From: CAVPTL01 sp963729195
Lineage (GTDB): Bacteria; Actinomycetota; Thermoleophilia; Gaiellales; JAICJC01
Direction of reading: 5' to 3'
Length of the DNA: 64,000 nt
NCBI GenBank assembly: GCA_963729195.1
Contig: CAVSNF010000027.1
Span: forward strand, 113,774 to 177,773
In this document: piece by piece, positions 37,435 through 46,505 of the stretch
Position numbering within the stretch: position 1 is the stretch's first letter
How the letters are laid out: each line of letters starts with the position of its first letter
Position numbers and translations under genes: made by a program
The notes under the pieces: generated by a model
The model's input: the letters and a program-made list of their open reading frames with translations, nothing else
Databases searched by the model: none
Told to the model about the DNA's origin: nothing

Positions 37435-38267
37435 CTAGTCGCCGCTCGCCGACGGCGACCGATCGGCCAGCCGTCGCACCACGATCTCGAGATCGCGAAG
37501 CCGTGTCTGGAGTTCACGCAGCTCGCTAAGCGCGTGAGCTTCAGCACTTGCGATGTCGAGTTCGGTTTCCTGCGCGGCCGCCTCGACTTCCTGGGCGATG
37601 CTCAGCTCGAGGAACTTCTGTGCGATCGCGGCTGTGAGGATCGCGATGAAGCCGATTCCGACCAGCATGACAACGATCGCGATCGCCTGACCCGCGGTGG
37701 TTTCGGGAGATTGGTCTCCGTAGCCGACCGTGGTCATGGTGCTAATCGCCCACCAGATGCCGTCCCAGGTGGATACGTCCCTGCCCTCTACCGAGGCGTA
37801 TGCGGCCCCGCCACCGAGGGCGGTCATGACAGCGAGACTCGCGGCGAATCGGACTGTCTGACCGGCCGTGAGCCTGCGAACAACCTCGGCCAGGCGAAGC
37901 AGCCGCAGGAGCCGCAACAGCCGCAGAAGCTGCGCCATCTGGACGCTTGCGGGGACGATCGGCGGCGTGAAGATCACGACCAGCGGCTCCAGCGGATGCT
38001 CGACCATCCATCGCCAGCGATGCGGGGTGACGGCCAGAATGCATACCAACTCCGCGGCGAACACCAGCCAGATCGCGATGTTGAGAATCTCGGCGGCGAT
38101 GTCGATCCGTACATCGCCCGTGCTTCTGCCCAAGAGCATCGAAGGGATCACCAGTAACGCCGCGATCATCACCGGCGTTTGGAACCGCTGCTGCATTCGT
38201 GCCGTTGGATCCTCGATCGTCTGGACCAGGGTGGCGCAGCGGCCGTTGCGCTTTCACGGGTGGTCAT
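37435..38267 (-). CDS. Voltage-gated-type potassium channel (one N-terminal frameshift)
   Basis: About 277 residues with roughly six transmembrane segments. The S4-like helix is a striking run of RLLRLLRLLRL, and the selectivity filter TMTTVGYGDQSPET is intact. A C-terminal coiled coil (about the last 65 residues, AQEVEAAAQETELDIASAEA) may drive tetramerisation. An internal ATG at 38196 begins the uninterrupted frame, but ATG 38267 overlaps the preceding small gene (ATGA) and reads MTTRESATAAA before a frame change near 38235, so I take 38267 as the start. Confidence 0.82.
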
Positions 38268-38416
38268 GACGAACCCGTCGGCAGATCCGACGGAATGATT
38301 GAACGAATCAGCACGTTCCCCCGGTGGCCTGCGAAAAGGCAGCGCCCGTCGCCGGCGAGAAGCGGCTCGTCGGCCTCGTAGTGGCCGAGGTACCAGATCG
38401 CCTTGCCCTCGCGCAT
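38264..38416 (-). CDS. Possible small gene coupled to the K+ channel
   Basis: A 50-codon frame, MREGKAIWYLGHYEADEPLL onward, ends with TGA overlapping the ATG of the channel gene (ATGA). Its composition (aromatics, no run of Arg/Ala typical of shadow frames in GC-rich DNA) and the precise overlap support coding. The frame stays open upstream, so the true start may be earlier. No known family is recognised. Confidence 0.4.
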   Translation of the reverse strand: MREGKAIWYLGHYEADEPLLAGDGRCLFAGHRGNVLIRSIIPSDLPTGSS

Positions 38417-38483
38417 CCCGTCCCAACATGTGCCTTCGCCATGCCTCGGACCCGGCTCCGTAGGGAATCGGCCGCTGACTCGC

Positions 38484-39683
38484 TTAGACTTGCGCGCTCG
38501 CGACCGAGGCTTCCGATGCGGTTGCTGCTTCCGCGGCGAGGCGACCGCGCGTCTCCGCCACGGCGAGCACCACGAGGATCACGAGCACACACGCCGCGAT
38601 GGCCAGCGATGGGAGTACCAGTCCCAATGGTGCGAGCGCAACCATGGCGACCGCCGCCAACACCCGTTTGCGGCTGACGTTGCCGATCATGCGCAGTCGA
38701 AACAGGGTGTGGCCCATGAGGTACAAGACCGGCCCGCCCAAGATCACGGCCAGCTCGACGCCCGAGGGAGTCGCTCCGGGGTGTGCGATCACAATCTCGT
38801 CTCCCACGGCCACAACGATGATGCCGGCGATGATCGGTATGTGCAGGTAGGTGTAGGCGTCGCGGGCGAGCCGGCCTCTCTCGTCGGACCGAGACAGGAA
38901 CCGCTGCGCGCGCCAGCCCACCTCGTCGAAGTACAGCCACCACAGGGCGGCGGACGACGCGAATGCCACCATCAGCGACGTCCCGATCGGCAGGTCGAGC
39001 ACGAGCGAGGACGCGGTCGCCCCGGTGACGACGATCGACTCGCCCAGCGCGATGATGATGAAGAGCTGGAACCGCTCGGCAAAGTGGGCTGTTTCGATCT
39101 CCCACTCTGTGGTCATAGATCGGCCCAGCCGTGGTGTCCAGTAGCCGACCGTAGGCCCGACGTAGTCGACCACCAGCGCCGCGATCCACAGCCACGTGCG
39201 AGCACCCGATGCCGCGAATCCGCCGGCCAGCCACAACACTCCGGCGGCCAGGCTCCAGATGAGAATCCGAAGAAAGACGGCGTAGAGTTCGTTGTCGCGT
39301 GGGGTCGCGTAGATGTTGAACGCGTTGCGCGCGACCTGGAGGGTGACGTACGAGCAGGCAAACAGCAGCGCCAGCTCGCCAAAGGCCTTGGGGATGGCGA
39401 CAGCCATCATCAGGCTGGCGGCCATCACCACCAGCAGCACCAGCCGCACGTGCACCGACTCGGGATCGAACCAGTTGGTCATCCAGGCCGTGTAGATCCA
39501 CGCCCACCACACCACCAACAGTAGAAACACCGTCTGGGCGACACCGGTCAGCGTCAGGTGATTGAGCAGCAAGTGGCTCAGCTGCGTCACTGCGAACACG
39601 AACACCAGGTCGAAGAACAGCTCCAGCCAGGTCGCGCGTTGCTCCTCGCCCGTGCGCTGGCGGAAGTGATTCGAACCGCTCAC
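38484..39683 (-). CDS. ltrA: Low temperature requirement protein A (LtrA) family membrane protein
   Basis: A complete 399-residue protein with about ten hydrophobic helices. The N-terminal ATWLELFFDLVFVFAVTQLS is diagnostic of the LtrA family, and the repeat-like ERFQLFIIIALGESIVVTGA occurs mid-protein as expected. The biochemical role of LtrA is not established; it was named from a Listeria mutant unable to grow in the cold. It stands between the small ORF/channel pair and a gene remnant. Confidence 0.92.
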   Translation of the reverse strand: MSGSNHFRQRTGEEQRATWLELFFDLVFVFAVTQLSHLLLNHLTLTGVAQTVFLLLVVWWAWIYTAWMTNWFDPESVHVRLVLLVVMAASLMMAVAIPKAFGELALLFACSYVTLQVARNAFNIYATPRDNELYAVFLRILIWSLAAGVLWLAGGFAASGARTWLWIAALVVDYVGPTVGYWTPRLGRSMTTEWEIETAHFAERFQLFIIIALGESIVVTGATASSLVLDLPIGTSLMVAFASSAALWWLYFDEVGWRAQRFLSRSDERGRLARDAYTYLHIPIIAGIIVVAVGDEIVIAHPGATPSGVELAVILGGPVLYLMGHTLFRLRMIGNVSRKRVLAAVAMVALAPLGLVLPSLAIAACVLVILVVLAVAETRGRLAAEAATASEASVASAQV

Positions 39684-39740
39684 TCCAGGACCATAGCCGA
39701 GCGTGCAGTTGGCGATTGGGGGTGGACGACTGGTCTGCGG

Positions 39741-39845
39741 CTAGTCCACCGGCGGGTACTCGTCGAACTGCGGCAGGTCGCCGGTGATCTCAAACCACGC
39801 TGCTTTCGAGCCCGCGACTGAACACAGGCGCAGACCCCGCGTGGC
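39741..39845 (-). pseudogene. Short orphan C-terminal fragment
   Basis: Thirty-four codons read GLRLCSVAGSKAAWFEI and TGDLPQFDEYPPVD before TAG. The sequence looks like a protein C-terminus, faintly like RsbW-type ATP-binding proteins, but a stop codon directly precedes it and no upstream part remains. The rest of the 257-bp gap 39684-39940 shows nothing else. Confidence 0.25.
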
Positions 39846-39940
39846 TCAGCGCAAACCGGCGGCAGCGGCCGATGACAAACGCCGGCCGGCCGGGTCTACC
39901 TGAAGAATGCGAGTTTGGATCAAGACCGGGGAGGTCGAAG

Positions 39941-40522
39941 GTGTCTTCATCGGTGCTCTACATGTCGATGTCGCTGGACGGGTACATCGCAGGCCCGAAC
40001 GACGGGCCGGACAATCCCGGTGGTGACGGCTTCACGCGGTTGCACGAGTGGTTCATCACGCCGGATGGGGAGTTCAGACGGCCGTCCGGACCAGCCGGGG
40101 AGCTGTACGACGAGTGGAACGCGACCGGTGCGGTGCTGGTGGGCCGGCGGACAGTGGAGCAGGTCGATCACTGGAAGGGCGATCATCACGGTGTCCCGAT
40201 CTTCGTGCCAAGTCACCGGCCGCCCGGGCCGACAGTCGCCGACTATCCGCTGGTGACGTACGTGGCCGATGGGATCGCCAGCGCGATGGCGCAGGCGAAG
40301 GCGGCCGCCGGGGATCGGGACGTGATGGTGCATGGCGCCTACACGGCGCAGCGCGCGCTCGAGGCCGGGGTGCTGGACGAGTTACAGATCCACCAGATCC
40401 CGGTGCTGTTTGGGGACGGGCGACGGCTGTTTGAGCTGTCGCCGTCACGGGTCGAGCTGGAGGTTGTCCGGGTGATCGATACACCGGAGGCGACCCACAT
40501 CCGATATCGCGTGTGCCCTTAG
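39941..40522 (+). CDS. Dihydrofolate-reductase-fold protein (RibD C-terminal domain family)
   Basis: A 193-residue protein with the typical opening VLYMSMSLDGYIAGPNDGPDN, a central GAVLVGRRTVEQVDHW and a late GVLDELQIHQIPVLFGDGRRLF. This family (YyaP/YwjB type) has the RibD reductase fold, probably binding NADPH; its physiological substrates are mostly unknown. GTG 39941 follows GGGGAGG. It is often found beside ArsR/AHSA1 gene pairs, as here. Its TAG stop overlaps the convergent ArsR gene stop. Confidence 0.88.
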   Translation: MSSSVLYMSMSLDGYIAGPNDGPDNPGGDGFTRLHEWFITPDGEFRRPSGPAGELYDEWNATGAVLVGRRTVEQVDHWKGDHHGVPIFVPSHRPPGPTVADYPLVTYVADGIASAMAQAKAAAGDRDVMVHGAYTAQRALEAGVLDELQIHQIPVLFGDGRRLFELSPSRVELEVVRVIDTPEATHIRYRVCP

Positions 40523-40866
40523 TCTTTCGGAAGCTCTGCGGCCGCCGCCTCGGCCATCCGTTTGATCCGCAAGAGCCGCTGATCCCACGCCGCAGCGAGT
40601 TCTCCCAGCGACCGTGCTGCTCGGTCGAGCCGCTCGACGTCCAGGCGGTAGCGCAGCTCTCGTCCGCGCTTCTCGCCGGTGACGAGGCCGGCCCGAGTGA
40701 GCACGGTCAGGTGTTTGCTGACCGCCTGCCGGGTGATCGGCAGGCTGCCGGCCAGCTCAGTCGCGGTCGAGTCACCGTGCTCGAGCAGCAGGTCGAGCAT
40801 CTGGCGCCGAGTCGGTTCGGTGACAGCCGCCACCAGCCCCTCGCTGTCGATTGCGGTGGGCGGCAT
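40519..40866 (-). CDS. ArsR-family transcriptional regulator
   Basis: A 115-residue winged-helix repressor: AVTEPTRRQMLDLLLEHGDST, LPITRQAVSKHLTVLTRAGLV (recognition helix) and EKRGRELRYRLDVERL. No metal-binding CxC is visible, so it is not a metal sensor of the classic type. Its ATG overlaps the AHSA1-gene stop (TAATG). It probably binds the two GCAAC-N5-GTTGC sites upstream of the pair. Confidence 0.9.
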   Translation of the reverse strand: MPPTAIDSEGLVAAVTEPTRRQMLDLLLEHGDSTATELAGSLPITRQAVSKHLTVLTRAGLVTGEKRGRELRYRLDVERLDRAARSLGELAAAWDQRLLRIKRMAEAAAAELPKD

Positions 40867-41336
40867 TACCCGGCGACGGTGCTCCGCTGCGTGGGTGCGT
40901 AGTCACGCAGACGCTCGGCGATGGTGTCCCAGCCGCTGCTGTGCGAGGTGAAGTAGGTCTGCTTCTCGTCGTCGGATCGATCGATCTTGTCCAGGTCACT
41001 CTCGACCAGGTGCAAGCGTGTCGAGTCGCCGCGAGCTTCGAGGGTGAACTCGACCAGAGGCGCGTTTGTCTCGGTGGCCTCATCTCCGTCGTCGTAGCCC
41101 CACCGGAACGAGAAGTGGTGGGGCGGATCGACCCGCTCGACTTGGAGATTGACGACCGTCGGCCGGGTGCGGGCCTTGGCGTCCCAGCCGAGGCGGCCTT
41201 CGCCGCCCGGTCGCAGGTCGAGCTCGGCGGTGTCGGTGAACCACACGGTGATGTGCTCGGGCTGTGTGATCACGTTCCAGACGACGTCGATGGGGGCATC
41301 GATGTCGATCTCTCGCTCTATCCGGTCGGCAGGCAA
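40866..41336 (-). CDS. AHSA1/SRPBCC-family protein
   Basis: About 156 residues from TTG 41336 (AGGAG 5 bp upstream); the frame stays open to 41417, but starts at 41375 or 41417 would put both operator sites inside the gene. The START-like fold is recognisable from EREIDIDAPIDVVWNVITQPEHITVWFTD and PPHHFSFRWGY, with a C-terminal helix (SSGWDTIAERLRDY). Members bind hydrophobic ligands or assist chaperones; in ArsR-linked pairs the ligand is unknown. Confidence 0.85.
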   Translation of the reverse strand: MPADRIEREIDIDAPIDVVWNVITQPEHITVWFTDTAELDLRPGGEGRLGWDAKARTRPTVVNLQVERVDPPHHFSFRWGYDDGDEATETNAPLVEFTLEARGDSTRLHLVESDLDKIDRSDDEKQTYFTSHSSGWDTIAERLRDYAPTQRSTVAG

Positions 41337-41354
41337 CGCGACTCCTGACTCGAT

Positions 41355-41383
41355 TTGCAACTTATGGTTGCGCATGCTATCAA
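41355..41383 (+). promoter_or_regulatory. Predicted promoter of the DUF2182 gene
   Basis: TTGCAA (41355-41360), 17 bp, TATCAA (41378-41383). The first ArsR-type site overlaps the -35 and spacer; the second lies at the transcription start. Confidence 0.55.
41357..41371. promoter_or_regulatory. Candidate ArsR operator, site 1
   Basis: GCAAC-TTATG-GTTGC: inverted repeat with 5-bp arms and 5-bp spacer, identical in arms and spacing to site 2, 35 bp away. Confidence 0.6.
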
Positions 41384-41391
41384 ACAGATCG

Positions 41392-41406
41392 GCAACCGAC
41401 GGTTGC
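41392..41406. promoter_or_regulatory. Candidate ArsR operator, site 2
   Basis: GCAAC-CGACG-GTTGC, with the palindrome extendable by one base on each side. It lies in the divergent region between AHSA1 (minus) and DUF2182 (plus). Confidence 0.6.
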
Positions 41407-41435
41407 GCGTGTTCCAACCACGGGAAGGGGGGTCG

Positions 41436-42089
41436 ATGACAGTCGCAGACAAAGCCGCTCCCGCTGTGCTTGCGGGGACGCTCGGGCTGGCGGCAGCATG
41501 CTGGGTTGTCGCTGTCCGGCAGATGAGCGGGATGGACATGGGCGCTGCCACCCGGCTCGGCTCGTTCTGGTTCTTCGTCGGCGTGTGGGTGGCGATGATG
41601 GCCGCGATGATGCTGCCCGGCGCGGCTCCGGCCGTGGCCAGAAGCGTCCGCGCCGGCGGCCGGCTGCGCGACGCGCCGTTGTTCATCGGGTCATACCTCG
41701 CCGTCTGGACGCTTGTCGGCGTGGCCGTGTACGCGGTGTACCGGCCGCACGGGTCTCGCATCGCCGGCGCCGTCGCGATCGCCGCGGGCGTGTATGAGCT
41801 CACACCGCTCAAGCGGCACTTCCGCCGGCGCTGCCGGGAGGGCGTGCGCTCGGGGTGGGGGTTTGGGCTCGACTGCGTCGGCTCGAGCATCGGGCTGATG
41901 TTGATTCTGGTGGCCCTGAGCGTCATGAGCGTTACCTGGATGGTCGTGATCGCCGGGTTGGCGGCAGCCCAGAAGCTCGTCCCCGCGAACGCGGCTGTGG
42001 ACGTGCCGCTGGCGCTCGCGCTCGTGGGACTGGGAATCCTGATCATGCTCGCGCCCTCGTCTGTTCCCGGACTGATGCCACCAATGTGA
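41436..42089 (+). CDS. DUF2182 integral membrane protein
   Basis: About 217 residues from ATG 41436 with GAAGGGGGG upstream. Roughly six hydrophobic segments include the family hallmark VWVAMMAAMMLPGAAPAV and, in the second half, VYELTPLKRHFRRRCR with GFGLDCVGSSIGLMLI. DUF2182 proteins are predicted metal-binding membrane proteins of unknown function. The gene is divergent from the AHSA1-ArsR pair and 25 bp before the DUF899 gene, so all four probably belong to one ArsR regulon. Confidence 0.88.
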   Translation: MTVADKAAPAVLAGTLGLAAACWVVAVRQMSGMDMGAATRLGSFWFFVGVWVAMMAAMMLPGAAPAVARSVRAGGRLRDAPLFIGSYLAVWTLVGVAVYAVYRPHGSRIAGAVAIAAGVYELTPLKRHFRRRCREGVRSGWGFGLDCVGSSIGLMLILVALSVMSVTWMVVIAGLAAAQKLVPANAAVDVPLALALVGLGILIMLAPSSVPGLMPPM

Positions 42090-42114
42090 GAGAGAGACAA
42101 AGGAGAGAAGAGAC

Positions 42115-42888
42115 ATGACCGATCACGCGACTGGGACATCTGAAGAGTGGCTTGCCGCCCGCCTGGAGCTGCTCGAGGCCGAGAAGGCGCTCACACGGCG
42201 CAGCGACGAGGTGGCACGGCTGCGGCAGGAGCTGCCGTGGGTTCGAATCGACAAGCAGTACCGCTTCGAGACCGACGAAGGGACGGCATCCCTTGCCGAT
42301 CTCTTCGAAGGACGCTCGCAGCTTCTGATCTATCACTTCATGTTCGGGCGCGACTACACGGCCGGGTGTCCGTCCTGCTCGGCCATCGCCGATGGTTTCG
42401 ACGGCTCCGTCGTCCACCTCGCCAACCACGACGTCACGCTGTGTGCGGTATCGAGGGCTCCGCTCCCGAAGCTGCAAGCGTACAAAAAGCGGATGGGCTG
42501 GAGCTTTCCGTGGGCGTCGTCGGCCGACAGCGACTTCAATTTCGACTTCCAGGTGGCACCTACCAGAGAGGAATGGGAGTCTGGAGCCGTCGAGTACAAC
42601 TTCCGCACCTCCGACATGCGACCGGCGACCGCCGAGGACAGCTCCAGGCTGGACGGGTTCGCATCCAGCATCGTCGGGACTGACTGGGAGACGTTCAGGC
42701 GAGAGGGGCCCGGTGTGAGCGCGTTCGCACTCGAAGACGGCGTCGTCTACCACACCTACTCGGCATACGCCCGGGGCCTGGACGGCCTCTGGGGCATGTT
42801 CCAGTGGCTCGACCGCGCGCCGCTCGGTCGCAACGAGACCGGACACTGGTGGCAGCGCCACGACGAGTACAGCGCGCCGACTGCCTAG
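42115..42888 (+). CDS. DUF899 thioredoxin-fold protein
   Basis: A 257-residue protein with the DUF899 pattern: LPWVRIDKQYRFETDEG, LIYHFMFGRDYTAGCPSCSAIADGF (CPSC redox-like pair), LCAVSRAPLPKLQAYKKRMGW and SAFALEDGVVYHTYSAYARGLD. It is a thioredoxin-like fold with unknown reaction. The ATG is preceded by AAAGGAGAGAAG. Its TAG stop shares CTAG with the stop of the convergent glutamine synthetase gene. Confidence 0.9.
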   Translation: MTDHATGTSEEWLAARLELLEAEKALTRRSDEVARLRQELPWVRIDKQYRFETDEGTASLADLFEGRSQLLIYHFMFGRDYTAGCPSCSAIADGFDGSVVHLANHDVTLCAVSRAPLPKLQAYKKRMGWSFPWASSADSDFNFDFQVAPTREEWESGAVEYNFRTSDMRPATAEDSSRLDGFASSIVGTDWETFRREGPGVSAFALEDGVVYHTYSAYARGLDGLWGMFQWLDRAPLGRNETGHWWQRHDEYSAPTA

Positions 42889-45097
42889 CGGAGAAAGAGC
42901 AGCTCCCGATACTTCGGCAGCGGCCAGATCTTGTCGTCCACCAGTCCTTCCAGCACGTCGATGCTCGAGCGCACCAGGTCGAAGCTGGGCCTGACCGTGT
43001 CGCAGTAGGCACGCGCGATGGCGGGGGCGTCGGTCAAGCCGTCGGCGGCGTCTTTGGCCGCCTTCAGTTCCCGCAATCCCTCGGTCAGCCGGTTGGTCTG
43101 CTCGGTGATCGGAGTGACCTGCGAGACGACGTTCTGGGCCTCCTGCTGGAGTCCCATCTCATCGAGGTTTCGGTGGGTCTCGCCGAGCCGGTTGATGCGC
43201 ATCGAAGGCGGCGGGGAGCACGTGCGTCATGCTGAGCTCCTCGAGCAGGTCGGCCTCGATCGCGATCTTGTTGATGTAGTTCTCGAGCAGCACCTCGTAG
43301 CGGCTGTGCAACTCGCGCTCGTTGAAGACACCCTGGGCAGCGAACACCTTGCGCGGCCTCGTCGGAGATCATCGCCTCGAGGGCCTCGGGCGTCGTCTTG
43401 TTGTTGGAGAGCCCACGGGCCGCGGCCTCGTCTTCCCATTCCTGCGAGTAGCCGTTGCCGTTGAACACGATCCGCTTGACGTCGGTCATGTACCCCTGCA
43501 GCACGGCGAGGATGTTCTCCTCGGTGTTGGGGTTGGTCTCCAGCCGTCGCTCGACTTCCTCGTTGAAGGCGGCCAGCTGGTTGGCGACGATGGTGTTCAG
43601 CACGGTCATCGGTGCTGCGCAGTTGGCCGATGCGCCCACCGCGCGAAACTCGAAGCGGTTGCCGGTGAAGGCGAACGGCGAGGTGCGGTTGCGATCGGTC
43701 TGATCCTTGGGGATCGCGGGGATCTTGGTCAGCTGCAGATCGATCACGTCTTCGCTCGCGCCGCCGTCTGAGGTCAACCCATCGCCTCGAAGGTCGCGAG
43801 AGCACGTGCTCGAGCAGCGTGCCGGTGAAGATCGAGATGATGGCCGGCGGAGCCTCGTTGGCCCCCAGCCGATAGTCGTTCCCGGAGCTGGCGATGCTTG
43901 CCCGAAGCAGCGCCTCGTTGTCGTTGACGGCCTTGATCACGTTGATGAAGAACGTCAGGAACTGCAGGTTTGCAGCCGGGGTCGTCCCCGGGCGACAAAA
44001 GCACCTTGCCGTGGCTGTTGGCCAACGACCAGTTGCTGTGCTTGCCGCTGCCGTTGAGCCCCGCGAAGGGCTTTTCGCCAAACAGGATCCGGAACCGGTG
44101 CTTGATCGCGATCTTCTGCATCAGATCCATCACCAGCAGGTTGTGATCGATCGGCGACGTTGGTTTCCTCGAACATGGGGGCGCACTCGTACTGGCCGGG
44201 CGCCACCTCGTTGTGACGGGTCACGATCGGAATCCCGAGCTTGAGGGCCTCGAGTTCGAACTCCTTCATGAAGTCCTCGACGCGCACGGGGATCGATCCG
44301 AAGTAGTGGTCGTCCATCTGCTGCCCGCGGGCTGACTTCCCGCCAAACACGGTGCGACCGGCCAAAAGCAGATCGGGCCGGGCGTTGACGAACTGCTCGT
44401 CGACGAGGAAATACTCCTGCTCCCAGCCGAGCGTCGAGAACACATGCGTGACCGACTCGTCAAAGTAGTTGCACACTCGAGTCGCGGCGACGTTGAGCGC
44501 GTGATTTGCCTTGAGCAGCGGCGTCTTGTAGTCCAGGGACTCACCGGTGTATGAGATGAACACCGCGGGGACATACAGCGTCTTTCCGTTCTTCGTCTCG
44601 AGGATGAAGGTCGGCGAGGACGGGTCCCAGATGGTGTAGCTCCTGGCCTCGTGCGTGGCCCGCAGGCCACCCGAAGGGAAGCTGGAGCCGTCCGGCTCAC
44701 GTTGCACAAACTCGGATGCGGACAGGCTCTCGATGCCCCGCTTCTCCAGGTTGAGGCTCGGCTTGAAGAAGGCGTCGTGCTTCTCGGCCGACGCACCCGT
44801 CAGCGGGTGGAACCAGTGGGTGTAGTGGGTGACGCCGTTCTCCATCGCCCAGTCGATGATCGCCTTGGCCACCAGCTCGGCGGTCTCGGGGTCGACCGGC
44901 TTTTGGCTGAGAATCACGCCCTTCATCCGCTCGTAGGCGGAGTCCGATACGCGGTCTTTCAAGGTGTTCAGGGAGAAGATGTTCTCAGCAAAGACCTCGG
45001 AGAGTCTGCGCCCATCAGTCTGGAGCGAGTCCCCCGAATCGCGGCCGTGCTGGCCTTGTCCCGACGGCTCACTGGAGCGTCGCTGGAGCGTCGACAT
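42885..45097 (-). CDS. glnN: Type III glutamine synthetase (five or more frameshifts)
   Basis: The span codes for about 737 residues, the length of GSIII rather than GSI. Conserved stretches appear in order: FAENIFSLNTLKDRV, HYTHWFHPLTGASAEKHDAFF, GWEQEYFLVDEQF, VTRHNEVAPGQYECAPMFEETNVA, PFAGLNGSGKHSNWSLA, FRAVGASANCAAPMTVLN and NGNGYSQEWEDEA, ending KIWPLPKYRELLFLR. Frames change near 44160, 43980, 43785, 43350 and 43200. The number of breaks makes either a pseudogene or poor consensus possible; the ordered conservation favours sequencing indels. It makes glutamine from glutamate and ammonia. ATG 45097 follows AGGGGGAA. Confidence 0.82.
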
Positions 45098-45269
45098 GGT
45101 GCGTTCCCCCTGGTTTGCGTGCGGCACCCTACCACGGTGCTGAGTGAAGGCAGGCTTGGTAGTTTGGCCTGCACTGGTGCCGTTCAGCGCATGTCGCGGG
45201 CTCCACTCAAGCGACGCCAAATGCCATCCGTAACGATCCCGGAACATCAACGTGGCAAGCTGCGCGTAG

Positions 45270-46496
45270 ATGCATACACCTCGGATGGCGATGCCCAACC
45301 GCACCCCCCACGGCTTCGCCCGGGTCGCGTCGTGGCTTGCCTGGGTGCTGACGTTGGCGTTGGGGGTTGGTGGCGTGGCTGTCAGCCTGGTTGATACTCG
45401 CCATAGCGGTTCCTCAGATATCTCGGGGGCGGTGACCGCGCTTTTGAGCTTCCAGCTGATGTCCACCATCGGCGTGCTGATTGTGCGTCGCGAGCCGCGA
45501 AACGCGATCGGGTGGATCTTTTCCGCGGCTGCGTTCTTGCTGGCCTGTGGGAGTTTTGGAGCGGCCTATAGCCAGTACGCGCTGGGGACGACGCCTGCAC
45601 CTGTGCCGGGCGGTGCGGTGGCTACCGTGTTGAACGGTGGGTATCTGATGGGGCTGACGTTGTTTGTCTCGTTTGTGATGTTGCTGTTCCCCGATGGTAA
45701 TGTGCCCGGCCGCCGGTGGCGGCCGGCCGCGTGGTTCGCGGGGCTTGCTCTGACCCTGCTCTGGCTGGGGATGATCTTCGGCCCCGGTGTGCTCGACGCA
45801 CCGCGGCCGGTGGACAACCCGTTCGGAGTCGAGGGCGCCCAGTACCTGCTGGCCGCGGGCTTCGCGCTGCCGGTGATCATCGGACTTGGCATTGCCGCCG
45901 GCGTCACTCGCTACCGGCATGGAAACCAGCAATCACGACAACAACAGAAATGGTTCGTCTCTGCCGTCTGCGCCACGGCGCTGTTCTTCCTCGTGTCGCT
46001 GCCGATCCAGGCCCGCACCGGCTACCACGTCACCGACCTCACGGTACTCGGCGTGTTCGTGCTGATCCCCGTTTCGGTGGGCATCGCGATCCTGCGCTAC
46101 CGCCTGTACGAGATCGACGTGATCATCCGAAAGACGCTTGTGTACGCCGCGCTGGCGGCGACGCTTGCGCTGCTCTACCTCGGCGGCATCTCACTCATCG
46201 GCTGGCTCTTTCGCTCCGTTTCCGGACAGTCCGGAACGCTCGCGGTCACACTCTCGACGCTGGTCGTCGCGGTCGCCTTCCAACCCCTGCGACACCGCAT
46301 CCAGCGCGCCGTCGACCATCGCTTCTACCGCCGTAAATACGACTCCGCCCACACGCTTGAGACGTTCAGCGGCCGCCTCCGCGAGCAAATCGACCTGGAC
46401 GCGCTCCACGCCGAGGTGCTCACCGTCGTCACCGACACCGTCCAACCACGCCACGCCAACCTGTGGCTACGACCCGCCAAGCCCAGACTCCCCTGA
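45270..46496 (+). CDS. Sensor-like multi-pass membrane protein without kinase domain (paralogue of 50270-51544)
   Basis: About 408 residues. Roughly eight hydrophobic segments are followed by VGIAILRYRLYEIDVIIRKTLVYAALAA, two more helices, FQPLRHRIQRAVDHRFYRRKYDS and a short coiled-coil end. The same order of motifs precedes GAF and histidine-kinase domains in larger actinobacterial sensor kinases, but here the protein stops after the linker, so no phosphotransfer is possible. The start is uncertain (ATG at 45270, 45285 or 45291). Its function is unknown. Confidence 0.75.
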   Translation: MHTPRMAMPNRTPHGFARVASWLAWVLTLALGVGGVAVSLVDTRHSGSSDISGAVTALLSFQLMSTIGVLIVRREPRNAIGWIFSAAAFLLACGSFGAAYSQYALGTTPAPVPGGAVATVLNGGYLMGLTLFVSFVMLLFPDGNVPGRRWRPAAWFAGLALTLLWLGMIFGPGVLDAPRPVDNPFGVEGAQYLLAAGFALPVIIGLGIAAGVTRYRHGNQQSRQQQKWFVSAVCATALFFLVSLPIQARTGYHVTDLTVLGVFVLIPVSVGIAILRYRLYEIDVIIRKTLVYAALAATLALLYLGGISLIGWLFRSVSGQSGTLAVTLSTLVVAVAFQPLRHRIQRAVDHRFYRRKYDSAHTLETFSGRLREQIDLDALHAEVLTVVTDTVQPRHANLWLRPAKPRLP

Positions 46497-46505
46497 GGCA
46501 GCCGG

